A stretch of 64,000 nucleotides of DNA. Origin: Chrysomallon squamiferum (lineage: Eukaryota; Mollusca; Gastropoda; Neomphalida; Peltospiridae). The stretch lies in contig CM022665.1 of assembly GCA_012295275.1 (NCBI GenBank), forward strand, positions 29,908,457-29,972,456. The letters run 5' to 3'. Positions 49,258 through 62,705 of this stretch are shown here, piece after piece. The translations under genes were made by a program, and so were the position numbers. Every line of letters begins with the position of its first letter. The first letter of the stretch is position 1. Under the pieces are notes generated by a model. It did not search any database and was not told the origin of the DNA. It saw nothing but the letters and a program-made list of their open reading frames with translations.

Positions 49258-49956
49258 CAAAATGAAAATAAATCTACTGCTGTTGAGAGCAGGATTTGTT
49301 TTTTTGTTGTTAAAACTTTTTCATGATGCAGAGATCTCGAATTCAGAAATTTTGTGTTCAACACTTAATTACTTTTTTCTTTAGAAATTAGTTTTGATCA
49401 TAATAGTAATTAAGAGGAGTTAATGTATTAATGCATACTGTTACTATGAGGTAGAAATTAATACATTCACGCTGTTATTTATTTAGAATTTTGTTTGTAG
49501 ACAAAACCCAGATGTGTTGTAAGAGCAAAATCATTAGATCAAAAGTAATGATGCGGTTCTTTGGGTTTCTCATTTACAGATAACACCTACAACAATGCAA
49601 AGTACATACATGTTTTAATGTATATTCAGATGTTTTTATATAAATGTAAATGTTTATAATTTTGACAAATCTGTGTATACAAAATTATGCTTTATTACAT
49701 TTAAATACATTAATATTATTTAGGAAGATATTAAGAATACAACAGGAACTAAACACATTTTGTTTTTTGTTTATCAGAAAATGTGTGTATAATGACAACT
49801 GTTGCACTTGTATTTTTATTATATGATTTATTCATTCATCTTATGATAAACACTGTTGTATGTTCTTTTTTATGTGTCATGGAATCTTTTTTATATCCAG
49901 GTTATTCATTGTTTTTTGTATATAATTAAATGTGGTGCAACCTACTTTATTTAACA

Positions 49957-49987
<31 letters not shown>

Positions 49988-51880
49988 AAGTTATTATTAA
50001 GTATATTCCTGCAATATATTTTTAACATTACATAACAATAAAGAATGGGCATTATAAAAAGATGAATGTACATCTTTTAATATAAATAGTCACATTTCAT
50101 ACTTACAGTGTATTTTCAAGCATTCTGATACAGTATAAATAATTAAATAACTTTTAATTTAATAATGAGAAAACCATTTGACATAACAGAATACAGTATT
50201 CGTTTTATAAGTTTTAATTAGCATAGAAAAATTACAAACTGTCTTGAAACAAATTTTAGATTTATTAGGTGTATTTTTGTTAGCTAATGAATCCAGCCTT
50301 AATAGCATACTAAGTACGTCTGCAGTCTTTATCTTTAAGCTTATAAGTCACTTGAAAGTCAGTAATAAAAATAACCAGACAAATCTGTTTCTGAAGGACT
50401 CCTGTTTCAGTCAAAAATACAAATAAAAACAAAATCATATGATATCCATTAGAAATTTTATTTTCCATATTACTCATTTTATTTATTTTTTATTTTGTTT
50501 GTTTGTTTTAAATACAAGTATTAATTTTTTTTTTTTTAAAGAGTATTATGTGTAATGTCAATATGTTAGAGGATTGCTAACAAGAAAAGAAGGTATGTTA
50601 TTATTACACCTCTTCAAGTACATGTAAATGTTAAACATAAAACCTAAAAACTAAATAACCCATTATTGTTATTAATGTTATTGCTACTAATACTATTGTG
50701 ATTTCAGTATTTACTTCTGTTATAAAAAAAAATAAAAAAAATAAAAAAATAATTATTATTTCAAGCAATTTTATACATTTTATTTTACTGCTATTTTGTT
50801 GTATTGTCTGAGAGATAAATAAAGATCTGTGCTTGTAAGAATCAGTCAAGAGTTCCAGCGTATACCAGTCTTAATGAGTAATTACAGATGGTAAACAGCA
50901 GTACACTGCTAGTACTTAACAACTTTCAGAAACTATAAACTATTTTTGGTATTTATTCTTCCAGCATCATAAATTCTACATATTTTATAGGCCAGATTTT
51001 AATATATATTTTAATGGATTATACAAATATAGAAGAAACTGCCCTTCTTCTGCATGGTATAAAAATATTAGAATATTATAAAATATGAATAAAAGAGCAA
51101 TAAAACAAAGTAAAATCTATCTTTATTACATTCCTGTGGTGGCAAGTATGAAAACATTGTTACATACCATAACTCTTGTTTACCTTTTGAAGTAAAATAG
51201 CTGATGTTACTCCATTTTCCAAATCTCTACCATAATTTACAAAAAAAAAAAAAAAAATAATAATAATAATAATAATAATATATAGAACAACAGAAATTAC
51301 AAAAAAAAAAAAAAAAAAAATTAATGTGCTGGATTTGCTCACAGGAAATTTAATCATTTAGTTATAAAATAAAAAGCATATTTTATAAAATATACTTTAT
51401 GGTTAATTTTAGATGGTATATATAATATACTAAAACAAAATCAGGGGATATCCATATGTGAGCTTCAATTTTCAGTTAGTATATTTGTTTCTTTAAATCA
51501 TTGGAGAATGTTTTTTAATTTTTTTATTGTCTTGTTTTGTTAATGTTGAAGTATTTTTCAATGGAAAGAACTATGCTATGGACACCACACCATGGTCAAA
51601 ATAAATTGAACAGTCTCACTCGAATGAGAAGTGAACCTATTACTTAGTACTATAATATCATAAGTAAAAAAAAATTACTTTACTATACAAGTAATAATTT
51701 TTATGTGTATAGTTTTAAAATTAGGCCTTTTCAAAATACATGCTACATGCATAATTTGCCCCTGTCCAAAACCACTTAAATTATTTTTCATTTATATCTT
51801 TTTTTTTAATTTTCAATTTATTTTTATTATTATTATTATTTTTTTTTTGTGTGTGTGTGTGCATGGGTGTGTGTGAATGT

Positions 51881-51912
<32 letters not shown>

Positions 51913-52143
51913 CTGTGTGTGTTTATATTTTATTAATTTCCTCAACTTTTGAATAAAATTGACAAAACCTTTTTTTTCCCACTTAGAAACCACTAAACTA
52001 TACTGATAATGTGCATGTGAGGGCATGTCTGCTTGTGTTTATTTGTTTTCAAAATAAAAATAACTTTTATACATTATCTATATAAATAATATTTTTTGTC
52101 TGTTCCTTACAAATTATACACTAATTGATCAAAGTTATAAACT
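49258..52143. other. 3' flank of KLHDC2, no further gene seen
   Basis: This region includes the KLHDC2 3' UTR. AATAAA occurs directly after the stop codon, near 49265, and again near 50035 (ACAATAAAGAA), which is the more plausible polyadenylation signal. There are long T-runs near 49959-49988 and A-runs near 51241-51257 and 51301-51320. Open frames here are short and of biased composition. Nothing supports another gene. Confidence 0.45.
51849..51923. repeat. Imperfect (GT)n microsatellite
   Basis: A GT-rich run of about 75 bp with a few interruptions (GCATGG, GAATG, GAGTG, GTCTG). It lies in the non-coding stretch between KLHDC2 and the retrotransposon tail. Confidence 0.9.
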
Positions 52144-52541
52144 TTTATTCAGCAAGAAAGATGCTTTTCTAGGATTCTTTTAAATGACTATAATTGTGTC
52201 AGATACGCTGCACCGACTTTGTGGATCTCATATCCAAGTAATACCAAGGTGGCTGAATCAACAACTACATTCAAAACACTACTAAAGACTCATTTCTTTC
52301 AAATCCACTTTGTTAATATATAGTTAAGCTTTATTTTTATAATTTTGAAATGAACAAGCTAGTTAATTGTCTTACACAATTTTGAAATGTGACATTTATT
52401 TTTCATCGCCATTATATTTAGATTTATTTTAATATGTTTATGTCCATGTCTTTTTGTATTTTAGTTTATTAATTTTCATTGGAAAGCAGCCTTGAATTTA
52501 CTTGGTATGGAAAAGGCACTATATAAATATGGTATATATTA
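52144..52541 (+). mobile_element. 3' tail of an L2/CR1-like non-LTR retrotransposon
   Basis: From about 52144 an open frame reads through YNCVRYAAPTLWISYPSN and then TTTFKTLLKTHFFQIHF to a TAG at 52321-52323. The pattern AAPxLWxxLPxx...FKxxLKTHxF is the signature of the extreme C-terminus of reverse transcriptases of the L2/CR1/Rex1 group. The 3' UTR that follows ends with AAAGCAGCCTTGAATTTAC and GGCACTATATAAATATGG, a typical terminal sequence of these elements. Nothing of the endonuclease or catalytic reverse transcriptase domains lies upstream, so this is a 5'-truncated dead copy, as is usual for target-primed reverse transcription. Confidence 0.8.
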
Positions 52542-52545
52542 GAAA

Positions 52546-53443
52546 AGTACTGACACTCAATCAAATTAATCCTTTTTCCTTTTACCAGTTCAACATAGAT
52601 TTACTAGATTGCAAACCGTAAGTATTCTAAAATAATAATAACAATGATAATAATAAAATTTAAAAAAAAAAATAATGTTAAGTAGTTGTTCATTAAAAAA
52701 GCAGTAATAATAGTAATTCCAAAGGAATGTATGTAAGTTTAGCAACACCTGTGCAAATTTTAATATTAAAGATTATAAAGTGTCTGTGATAGGTTTAGTA
52801 GTATAATGAAAAAGTGGATGTTTTAGTAAACAAACACTAGTACAAACTTGATAATATTAATTTATTTCCCCAAATTTACACTATATCAGTAACCAAAACT
52901 TTTACAATAAGATAAAAAATATTCTCAGTCACAAAACAAGTATGTAGCAGCTAAATGGTAAAATGAGCCTCATTCATAATTTCACACAAACATGTAAACA
53001 TCTGTTTCTCTGCCAACAAAAGCCTATAAATAATTATACTATCCTCTCATAAAAGACAAGTTTCAATTTTGTGTTAAGTCATGTGTGCAAAGTGGAAATC
53101 AATGCATCTTTGTTAACTGTCCATGTTATTATAATTGTTAGCCAACTAATCAATGAAATTATCAAAGCTGTTTAACTGGTTTCAGTTTTAAAAATAAATA
53201 ACATTTCATTACATATATTAAAGGTTATTAGGCGTCAGTCCTAGATTATTTTTATTTATTAACATTATTCTGTTGTTGTTTTTTTTTTTTTAATATACAT
53301 AGGAATAGACAGAATTTTTATATTTTTTAATATATATATATATAAGTTGAACACATAAATTATATCAAAAAATAATACTAATAATAAAAACACTAACGGA
53401 CAATAGATATTAAAAAGTCTCAATATATTTAGGTAAAAGGAGG
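52546..53443. other. Non-coding stretch before the tRNA gene
   Basis: I see no gene in this segment. It is AT-rich, with short TAA microsatellites and a T-run near 53280. It lies downstream of the minus-strand tRNA-Asp gene. Confidence 0.45.
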
Positions 53444-53448
53444 AAAAA
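53444..53448 (-). terminator. RNA polymerase III terminator of tRNA-Asp
   Basis: Eight bases beyond the tRNA 3' end, the non-template (minus) strand has a run of five T, seen as AAAAA on the plus strand. Runs of four or more T end Pol III transcription. The short trailer fits a typical tRNA gene. Confidence 0.75.
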
Positions 53449-53455
53449 TTTCATC

Positions 53456-53527
53456 CTCCCCGGCGGGGAATTGAACCCCGGTCTCCCGCGTGACAGGCGG
53501 GGATACTAACCACTATACTACCGAGGA
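53456..53527 (-). tRNA. tRNA-Asp (GTC)
   Basis: On the minus strand the 72-nt gene begins TCCTCGG and ends CCGGGGA plus discriminator G. The seven acceptor pairs all form (one is T-G). The D-arm region TAGTATAGTGGTTAGTA includes box A, the anticodon loop reads CTGTCAC with anticodon GTC, and the T-arm CGGGG-TTCAATT-CCCCG includes box B. The sequence is nearly identical to other animal tRNA-Asp genes. It has no intron and no encoded CCA, as is normal for animals. A T5 terminator follows. It appears functional. Confidence 0.97.
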
Positions 53528-53623
53528 CTTCCGATGGATGAGTTTAATTTGATATATAAAAGCTATCTAACAATGTTATAATGGAACGTGTTCTGAATAT
53601 TTTCTGTTTGGTGTCGCGCCGGC

Positions 53624-53648
53624 TGACGTCATTTGATTGATCACGTGA
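53624..53648 (+). promoter_or_regulatory. Promoter-like CRE and E-box pair
   Basis: A perfect full cAMP-response element TGACGTCA (53624-53631) and a perfect palindromic E-box TCACGTGA (53641-53648) stand 9 bp apart in a short GC-richer patch that begins GTCGCGCCGG near 53612. TGACGTCA is the site of CREB/ATF factors, and TCACGTGA that of USF/MITF/TFE-type factors. The pair lies about 100 bp from the tRNA-Asp 5' end and 36 bp before a candidate start codon, which suggests an RNA polymerase II promoter reading rightward. Confidence 0.55.
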
Positions 53649-53683
53649 TAAACAGGTAGTTCTCCCAAAACTGAACCAGTAAT

Positions 53684-53761
53684 ATGGTGTTAACTATATT
53701 GGATACAGACATACAACTATCATCATCTTGCAATCTTCAGCGTGTGGTTTACCTTCACCGG
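53684..53761 (+). CDS. Candidate first coding exon of an unrecognised gene
   Basis: An ATG just downstream of the CRE/E-box patch opens 26 codons (MVLTILDTDIQ, then LSSSCNLQRVVYLHR) that end exactly at a consensus splice donor, CGG|GTAAGT. The sequence is not recognised as the N-terminus of any known family. No following exon can be identified in the rest of the window. It may equally be a 5' untranslated exon that happens to contain an ATG. The case rests on the promoter-like motifs and the strong donor. Confidence 0.28.
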
Positions 53762-55290
53762 GTAAGTTTTTTAAAAATATATTTTTTGTGTAAGCAGTTT
53801 TATAACTGAAAAAGAAACAAATGTGCACGTTGCTAGTAAACGAACAATGGAGAGAGTTCTAAGACGCGGTCAAGGTGGCAAATTGAGTGGCCAGTGTCAC
53901 TGCCAAGCATTAAATCTGTATGTCAACACACCATTCTGTTACCGCAGATCGTTTGCATTAATATATCTTGTAGTCTTTTGTAAGACAATTTAATAGTCGT
54001 TTGTGTAACCATTTAACGACTGTCACATTTTTCATTAGTTTGTTTAATAAAAGTAACTTAAATTTTAACTTGTACAATACTAATTTGAGTATTTAATCTT
54101 TTTAATGATGATCTTAGTCATTCATTTACCATCACGTCATTTTAAACGTCATCACAGAATTTCAATGCAGAATTGTTTTAAAATATTTTGTCCTGGCTTA
54201 TCTATAGCTTTATAATTATATATATAGAGATAGATATTATCTTTGTATTCAGTATTGGTCATTCATTGTTGTCAGAATATTTCCTCATTTCCAATAATGA
54301 ATACATTTAAAACAACGTTCCTTTACATTATTGAAGAAATCTATAATAATAAGACAAATATTGGATATAGTTCATCATATACATACTGAAATGTCAGTTC
54401 TTAATATATAAACATGTACATACTTGATGGTAGATCATCATTAAGACTAATGATCTGTTTATTAGTTTGGTACCACGACAATAACAAATTATTCACTGGC
54501 ATTAGTGGCAGGTCTGAGATAAATATGTTTAAAAAAATAAACATTGCTGATTGTTAGATGTTTTGTTAGTCAGTGTGAATATATGTATAGATACTTAAAT
54601 AATAATAATCTAAACAATACAAAAAGTAGCCTATTTTTCAAAAAAAAGGAAGTTGAAGAAAAGCTAATTTTCCACTTAATTATATTAAATTCAGTATTAG
54701 CTACCTAGATATATTGTCAGCTTATCATAATTTTTATTTAATTTTTTTAATTTTTAATCTCTCTCTCTCTCTTTAACTCAGAAGCTATAATGGTTTACTG
54801 AGAAAAAATTACAGACCCACTGAAAGGTCATACGCTCAATCAGGTTCTTCTATTTTTTTTAAAACAATTTAAATTTATTTATTTATTATTATTATTTTTT
54901 TTTTTTCTCCATATATTAATAATACATCTGACAAATACTGTCCTGGCTGATGTCTTCTGAAACTGGATTTTGAAAGATATTAAATAACCAATAAAGAAGT
55001 GGATAAAATCTTGAATTAAATATATAAGAATTCAGTATCTTTTATTAAAATTAGATTTAGAAAGCTTTTTTATAAGCAGATGTGTATTATCTAATTTGCA
55101 AACCATTTGGAAATACTAATTACAAATCATTTACAGATATGATTACTGCCATTAACTGAGGAGATTAATCAATTATGCACTAGTGCTTTATTCCATGTAA
55201 CTAGTTCATAGCAATACTGTCACACAAGATATGGACAGTGCAGTGTAATTAACATTCATGTTTCAGGCAGCTGAGAAGTAAATACTCAGA

Positions 55291-55293
<3 letters not shown>

Positions 55294-55352
<59 letters not shown>
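55294..55352. repeat. (AC)29 microsatellite
   Basis: An uninterrupted AC/CA dinucleotide run of about 59 bp in the gene-poor right part of the window. Confidence 0.95.
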
Positions 55353-55353
<1 letters not shown>

Positions 55354-57813
55354 TCACATATATACTCTATATATAGAACTAGTTGTAATATATGTCAACA
55401 GGAGTCTATTGGATATACTGATTATAAACCGGTTATAAATACACCTTGACATATTTGTAATATAAATTATGTCATGAGGAGTTTGCGTAAATCTTTGTCA
55501 TTATTGTGACATACACCTGTTTTGGGATTGCTAACATACCATGTTAAATGTCTCTTCAATTTGATTGAATGTGTTTGTGAAATGGGACTGCCTAAAAACA
55601 CATTAATATTTTATAGGACTTATTAATGAATATATTATTTCAAGTTTGTAATGAATATTTTTTATTTGTTCATTATGCTGTAAGTGTATGATTATTTTAA
55701 ATATTAAAATGTTTGTTGTTTCTATGTGTGTGTTTTTTTGTTAATATTCTAAACTGAAAGTGTTGTGATTGTTGTTTTTTTTTTTTTTTTTTTTTTTTAA
55801 GGGTAAAGTTGTTTATAGAATTGCTGGGAATTTTTAAGTAATAAAAGCTAAGGTCCCTTTTGATAAATAATTAGATAATACTAGACACATGCAGCCGTCA
55901 GCTGGTCACTGGGGAAACTTAAAACTGCATTGGTTTGTCAAAAGTAATAGCTTATCCCATCATGAACAGTAAGTGTTAAGGTAAACAATTTGTCTCTTGA
56001 GGCCTTCTAACTAATCACTTCTTTAGCCATTGTCCATATTAGGATGCTCCTTTTAGGTTAGGAACTCTGTAATATAACTGCAACTATAAGAACTTAAGAA
56101 GCCTTTCTTTTCATGAGATAGAACATCCTTGGTCTTGGATTTTAATAAAATAAAAATAAATTTTGTATAATCTTCAGTATTCATGATTATTATTAACATT
56201 ATCTGAAGATAAAAGTAAATCAGGTTGTAGGAAAGAAATAAACAGAAAACTGCTGCAGGATTACTGAAAGTAAAAATATTAATTTATTATGAGGCATTGA
56301 AATATTTTCATACTGAAGATTAATATTCAAATAATAATTAAATTAAATATATTCACTATAGTTTTGTTTGAAAATATTAAAAGTAATAATTGAGCTAATT
56401 ATGATTTTTATATTTATTAATGAAATTTTTAGTGAAATTTGATTTTTCTTTTCAGTTAAATATATACAGTATTGCAAAGGTCAGGTTATTTATACTACAC
56501 AATATTTTATGTTGGAAAGGAAATGCATTTTTTCCTATGTAGAGATCTTTTGCTGATTGCCAGCTTCTAGCATTTATCTTATAATAAATAAAAGGAAAGC
56601 CACTTAAGTTTTTATTTTTAAGAATTTTTTTTCACTATAAACAGTATATTATATCCGGTAGGAATTACCTAAATAACCTCAATTTATGCAGGAAGCACTT
56701 TTATTTATTTTCTTTTTGTATGATTAATGTTTAACCACAAATGTTTTTTTTTTTCATTGAGTTTTAATGAGTTAATATTGCTGAGAAACTATTTAGCACA
56801 CAGCTGTTGTCCTGATCATGTTGATCGCCATTTGTCTTTCTGAAATACACAGTCACAGCTCTTGAGACCTCTATGTCTCAGACATTTCTGTTCTGGACAA
56901 CTCATTCAAACAGCAATTCCCTTGACGTTCCAGATAGGCTTGTCTTTCCCTCACATCTGTTCTTCACTGCACAATTAACAGACAGTTTGATTTGATTTCA
57001 GATTTATTTATTGCAAAGGGGACACTAAATTAGAACCAGTATTTGAATGGAATGTTATTAAAACTAGCACAAGAAGTGGTTGATATTATGTATGTAATGT
57101 ATTTAAATAGAGTAAGACAAATTAATTACATGCAAATAAATTGAATTCTGATTTTGTAAATGACATTATTCAGTAGAAGATTTATTACTTTACGTTCTTT
57201 GTTATTCTCAGCTTAAGAATTATTAATATATCCCACAAAGAGAAAACAGAAAGAAATAAACCACAAAAGCTATTGCAGCTAATGTTATTTTACAACAATC
57301 TATTTTGACATTTTGTTAATATTGCATTACCATACAAGAATATCTGACATTTACACTAATAACACATTTTACAATGTTCTAAAATGAACCATATATCAGC
57401 TGTGCATTTAATGGTAATATAGCAAAATGACCACCATCTGATATGCCAGTTAGGAGCACAAGAGATGTCATTATGCAACCAATGTTGAATGGTCAAACTG
57501 GAAATGTTATCTCTCTGAAAAATTAGTGTTGAAATATCAATGCATCTTGGATAGAATATATTGTACTTATTAAGATTTTGTTAATGGAAAAATAAATAGG
57601 TAGTTACAAATCTATACAAGACTTTCAACAAAAAAAACAGGAACAGATTTAGAACATTAATTTTATTATAAACAATCCATGATTCAGCTGCTTTACTGAG
57701 CACTATAGAATTATGGCAGACGGGAAAATAAAATGTTATCCAGATTAATAAACTTTGTTTCCTCACTATTTTATGCCAAATCTTTGACCATCCATCAACA
57801 CATACACGTGCGT

Positions 57814-57814
<1 letters not shown>

Positions 57815-57856
<42 letters not shown>
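57815..57856. repeat. (CA)21 microsatellite
   Basis: A pure CA run of about 42 bp, preceded by a short alternating ACGTGCGTGC purine-pyrimidine tract. Such alternating sequence can adopt Z-DNA, but nothing shows that it matters here. Confidence 0.93.
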
Positions 57857-57863
<7 letters not shown>

Positions 57864-60800
57864 AGTGTTATAGATGTGGAATAAATTTAATTTTCTGTGT
57901 GTTTCAGTTTTGCTTTCAATACTGTTACATACTGCACTTCCTCTGAGGCAAGTACTCTTGAACTGGTTCACTGATATGTTGGTAGTCTATCAGACTGTTG
58001 CTGACATATTCCAAGAGCTTCCAGCTGTCTTTCTTTAGTATGAATGCAATTTCTTGTGAGAGCAGCTGTCTCTATCAGTGATAGGATGATGCATACACTT
58101 CACTAAAAATTAAAACACTCCAGTTTATTTCCTTGACACCACATTGTAAGGTACTGTATATAAAGTTGTTTTCAATCATTTCAGAATCTATAAGATACTT
58201 AATTTTATTCATACATTTCTTACTTATTCTGATGCTGTTTCCTTAATACTACTACTACTTGGTGTAAATTGTATAAATTTAATATTTATAATACTGAAAT
58301 TTGTTTGTTTGTAACTGAATTTGTTAACGTAAATGTGAAATATTTAGTTTACAAATACTATGCTTCTTTTTTCTTTTCTTTTGGTTTCTGTTCTGGTTTT
58401 TGGGGTTTTTTTAAACAAAAACATTCTTGCATAACTGAGCCATACAAATTGATGTTGCATGTATTTTAATCATATGGTTAAAGTTTGATTTCATCTCTTG
58501 CTTGACAACTGGCAAACAGAAGCTTCAAAACTGGTATTTAAGGATTATTTACTTTCTGTTATTTGGAAAAAAAATATATACCTTGCATTTCTGTTAACAT
58601 TTGTATTGCCACAACAATTTTCCTGTAAGCAGGTTGGAAGTAAATATAAAATTACTGTGGGTAAAATATCAAAAGCAGAACTGATCATGTGTAAGTGTGC
58701 CACTGGTCAAGCCTGTATTATGAAACAGTATGACATAGGTGCACAGGTTATCTTGAATTGTGTATTTAGATATCTTTGTTTTTAAAGATCTTCTTATGAT
58801 GTTTGCTTCCTACTGTGAAGATATCTGGCAGAAGCTGAGATCACAGATTTATTCTCTTAGCCCATCCTGCTAAATCCAAATATTTATGGCCACTGGTGTA
58901 GGCCATTTCCCTTTGCCATTTGGAAAAATTAAATATTTACTTGAAACTGTTTAAGAGTTACACAGAAGTTTTGTTTTGTGCTGAAACAGAATTCAGGATT
59001 TTGTAAGGTGGTCAAATTTCATTCTTTAATGAAGTAAATGGTCCAAAAATCTTCAGATATCTTCACAGAAGTATTTGCACAGACAAAATTCTTTATTATT
59101 CTTTATAACAGCAACTTGTGAGGTCTCTTTCAATTAAATAAGTGTGACATTTACGTGCAGCATTAAATAATTGTGGCATATCTTATTTTGGCATTTATAA
59201 TGGAAGTTGCTTTGCATCTATGTAGTACCACATCTTCTAAATTAAGGTGTTAGCATTAATCTCCACTGAAAAGACAAATTCTGTTACTTTAAATATATTA
59301 GAAAGCATAAAAATGTTTCTTGCAGTTTAATTTATGAACAAATAACAAAAATATACATGCACATTTTCTTGATTTTCAAATTTATTTATTTATTTTAAAA
59401 ATGATTATTTTCATCCTTGTTCTTATAATATAAAATATATATAAAAAAAAAATTAAGCATACAAGTGAAAAAAAAACTAAGAAAATTGTGTCAAATTAAA
59501 ACTGCCTGGCTGCCTGCAAATGATTTATCTTTAGTGTTCTTGCCAACAAACTGGTTAGTGTACCTAGTGGTATGCTTTATGTTAGAAGAGGCAATTAGAA
59601 CTTTGGATTGTAACATGTTTGTCAGATAGAAGGATATTTTAGGAATGTTCTGGTATAGAAGTGACTGTTGTCTAGAATAGTGTTCTTTAATCTTGTCATT
59701 GATAACAAATATATTTTTAGATGCCAGAACTATCTAGCAGATTGTGGTATCTTTATAAACAAGTTTTACTGTTAATTATCTGCATGTAATCAGTGCAAAA
59801 CAATTTACTAAAATAAACCTGAATACTTAAAATATCATGATGTGATTTTAGAATAAAACTTGATAATTTTTATCTGTAATACCAGATAAAACTAAAAGAC
59901 AGGCGATACAAAGAAGAATGCATACCCACCACATTTTTAATCTGTATCCATTATATGAAAAGTTAAGCAAAAATGGAGATAGGAAACCTGTCTTCATCAT
60001 GTAAGAGACTATTTGTTTAGATTACCAGGTGATATATATTACGTTTTGTTTATAATTAAAGACAGGTAAACATAAACAAAATCCGTAGAGTTACGATGCA
60101 TGTGCTGGAATTGGACATAGCACAATAAGGACAAAAGATAGGATTGATCTTACAGCAAATTACATTTGAGGCTAGAGCTTTAACTTAGTTACTGTTCAAC
60201 ACTAACTAAAAAATAGTATAATTATATATGTGTTGGTGGTGTTGTTTTTTTAAATTGTTATCAGTCTTTCACTATTCATTAAACTAGCAGACAAAGGAAA
60301 ACAAGAGAAGCATTAAGCCCTGAGATTTTTCACTAAAAGAAAACAGACCACAAGATGACCTTTTGTTAATGCTTGAGACACCACCCTAGATGACACAAGT
60401 TCAAAGTAAAGATAGAAAATAACTGCAAATGAGGAATATAAAGAGCACCTGTTTTAAATGAACCATGTTATGACTGGAATTTGATACCAAAACAAGTGGC
60501 TAGAAGCTGTGCTGTGTGCTGTTTCCATGGCAAGCAAAGACACTTTGCCATTTCACACCAGTCTAATCAACATGTTGATAAAGACAAATAACTCAGAGAT
60601 GCACAGAATGTAAAACATGTCATTGGTTTTTGTCTTTACAATAGAAGTAATTATACAGAAGAGATGGCCATATTACAAATATGGATTGATAATTATCTTT
60701 ATGATCAGAAACAGGTTTAGCTGTTTCCCATTAAAACCATGGGCCCATGTATTTTTAAGCAAAGGCTTTGGTATGTTCAGAAATCATAATAGTACACCTA

Positions 60801-62533
60801 AGACCGAAAAATGAATTGAGGATTTGTTAAATGAAGATATTTCATTCATTTTCTTTCTCAGTAAAATATTACAAAACTTTAACATTAAAATAAGTATGAT
60901 AAGTAATTTTTGTGTGAATGCTAATTTGGGAATTAACTTGAAGCTAATACATTTTAAAACTAATTTCTAACTTACCATTTTCAGCTATAGAACTCTTTCA
61001 ACTCTCTGTAACATTGTTAAACAAAACAAAACCAAAAAAGCATAAATTTTCAAAATGATTTAAAACATTATGACTTATGTTATAGGATATATTTATTATT
61101 TTGTATTTAATATGTTAAATCATTTTATATTTAATGTAACAGTTTATTTCTGTTTCATATACATTAAAAATGTGTTGTGTCTTTTTATCCTTGCTGTTTT
61201 TGTCAAGATATTATTTATGTTGTAATGTTTCAGTTAACTTGATTTTGTATTTAATAAAGCATGAATTCATATTATTCCTTTAATTTTTTTTTTTATAAAA
61301 ATGAACTCTATGTACTAAGTCTTTATTTGTGCAGTTTGCATGTTATACAGTTTTTCTCACAGATTTTTGTTTACAAAATTTTCAGTATATACAAAAATCA
61401 ATCTGAACTATGGTACTTTTCCAAAACCTATTGGTTTGTTAACTTTTGGTATCTTTGATCAGTAAGAGCTGTTTATTGCACATCAAACTTCACATCAATC
61501 TTGTTTTGATTCTGAAAGTGTCAGAATGAATAGATTTCCACATTTGTGTCTTTGATGTCTTGTGAACACAGGTATGGGTGATAATGTTGATAACACTGAC
61601 TTTAAATTCCGAGCAAGTTCGTGTTGTGACTTGTATGAATTATTCAAGCTGTTGCCCATGTGGATTCAGTTTCATGCTGAAAGGAAAAGAAGAGATTTTT
61701 GTGTTCTGTAGGTTGGAAAAAGCTATAAAATTGCATCACACTTGAATATCATTTTGTTTCTAATATGTAATTCTGAAATTAAGGAAACTCTTGCTTGACA
61801 TCCACAAAAGGAAAATGTTATCATTAAAATGTTTTTAGCATTTTTTAATTATTGTTTTTTCCTATACTTAGTATCTTTAAATACAACTGAATTAACATCG
61901 CTAAAAAAAAATACAAAAAAAGGAGGAAACAAAAAAAACGAAACATCAATACATTTAAAAATTAATTTAAAAAAAAAATACAAACATTTTCTTGCTGTGC
62001 ATTATATCCTTGTATTCAGGAAATTCAGTTTTAAATCATACAATTTAAATTTTCCTGTTTGTTTTGTTCATTTCTTGATAGGGCAAAATTAAAGGCAATG
62101 TATAACAACATACCTTTGAGTTTTTGCTAATATATTCACAAGATTTGTTCAAATTCTTTTCAGAACCAATAATAGATCATTATTCATCAGTTTAAATGTA
62201 TTTATTGTAGGTGATTGACCAGCTGACAATTAGTGTTACTTTCAATTAAAGTATGAGGAACTTCAGATGGAAGATAGGAAATCCTTGCTTGTTAAAAGAT
62301 TTCCTGTAGCTCATCACACTGATTGCTGACCAAATGATTCTCTTTGAAGTCTCTGTTAACTTGGGTTAACCAGTACTTCAAGTACTGATCTATGTTATTA
62401 TCTTGACCTTTCTTATAATATATCACAGGTCTTAAAGCGTTTCCATATTCATCATTTAATAACTATCTGTGAGATAGTGGGTGTCATATGGGCTCATTTA
62501 AAATGTCAGATATGAAATGTTTGTGTACTATTT

Positions 62534-62705
62534 CAGAAAGACCTTGTTTCAAAAACAATTTCTTTGTATTTGAGTTTATTTCATTAGCAGTGATACTATG
62601 CATTACAGAAAGATTTTGCTTCTGTTTTGATTTATTTCATTGACTATGATACCTTTACTTCTGAAAGACTTTGTTTCTTTTGAATTTTGTTTTGTTAGCA
62701 ATTTT
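62534..62705. repeat. Degenerate direct repeat, about 2.5 copies
   Basis: Segments starting at 62534 (CAGAAAGACCTTGTTTC), 62606 (CAGAAAGATTTTGCTTC) and 62661 (CTGAAAGACTTTGTTTC) share the order GAAAGA, TTGTTTC, TTTGA-TTTATTTCATT and GATAC/GATAC-like blocks at spacings of 72 and 55 bp. The copies have diverged by substitutions and deletions, so the duplication is old. No function can be assigned. Confidence 0.55.

Noticed and set aside
57581-57853. Minus-strand frame starting with a Cys-Val repeat
   Set aside because: The start is the CA microsatellite read as Cys-Val codons; the rest shows no protein-like features.
58498-58785. Open frame of 95 codons in the right part of the window
   Set aside because: No recognisable motif, hydrophobic patch of chance type, no fitting splice sites, AT-driven composition.
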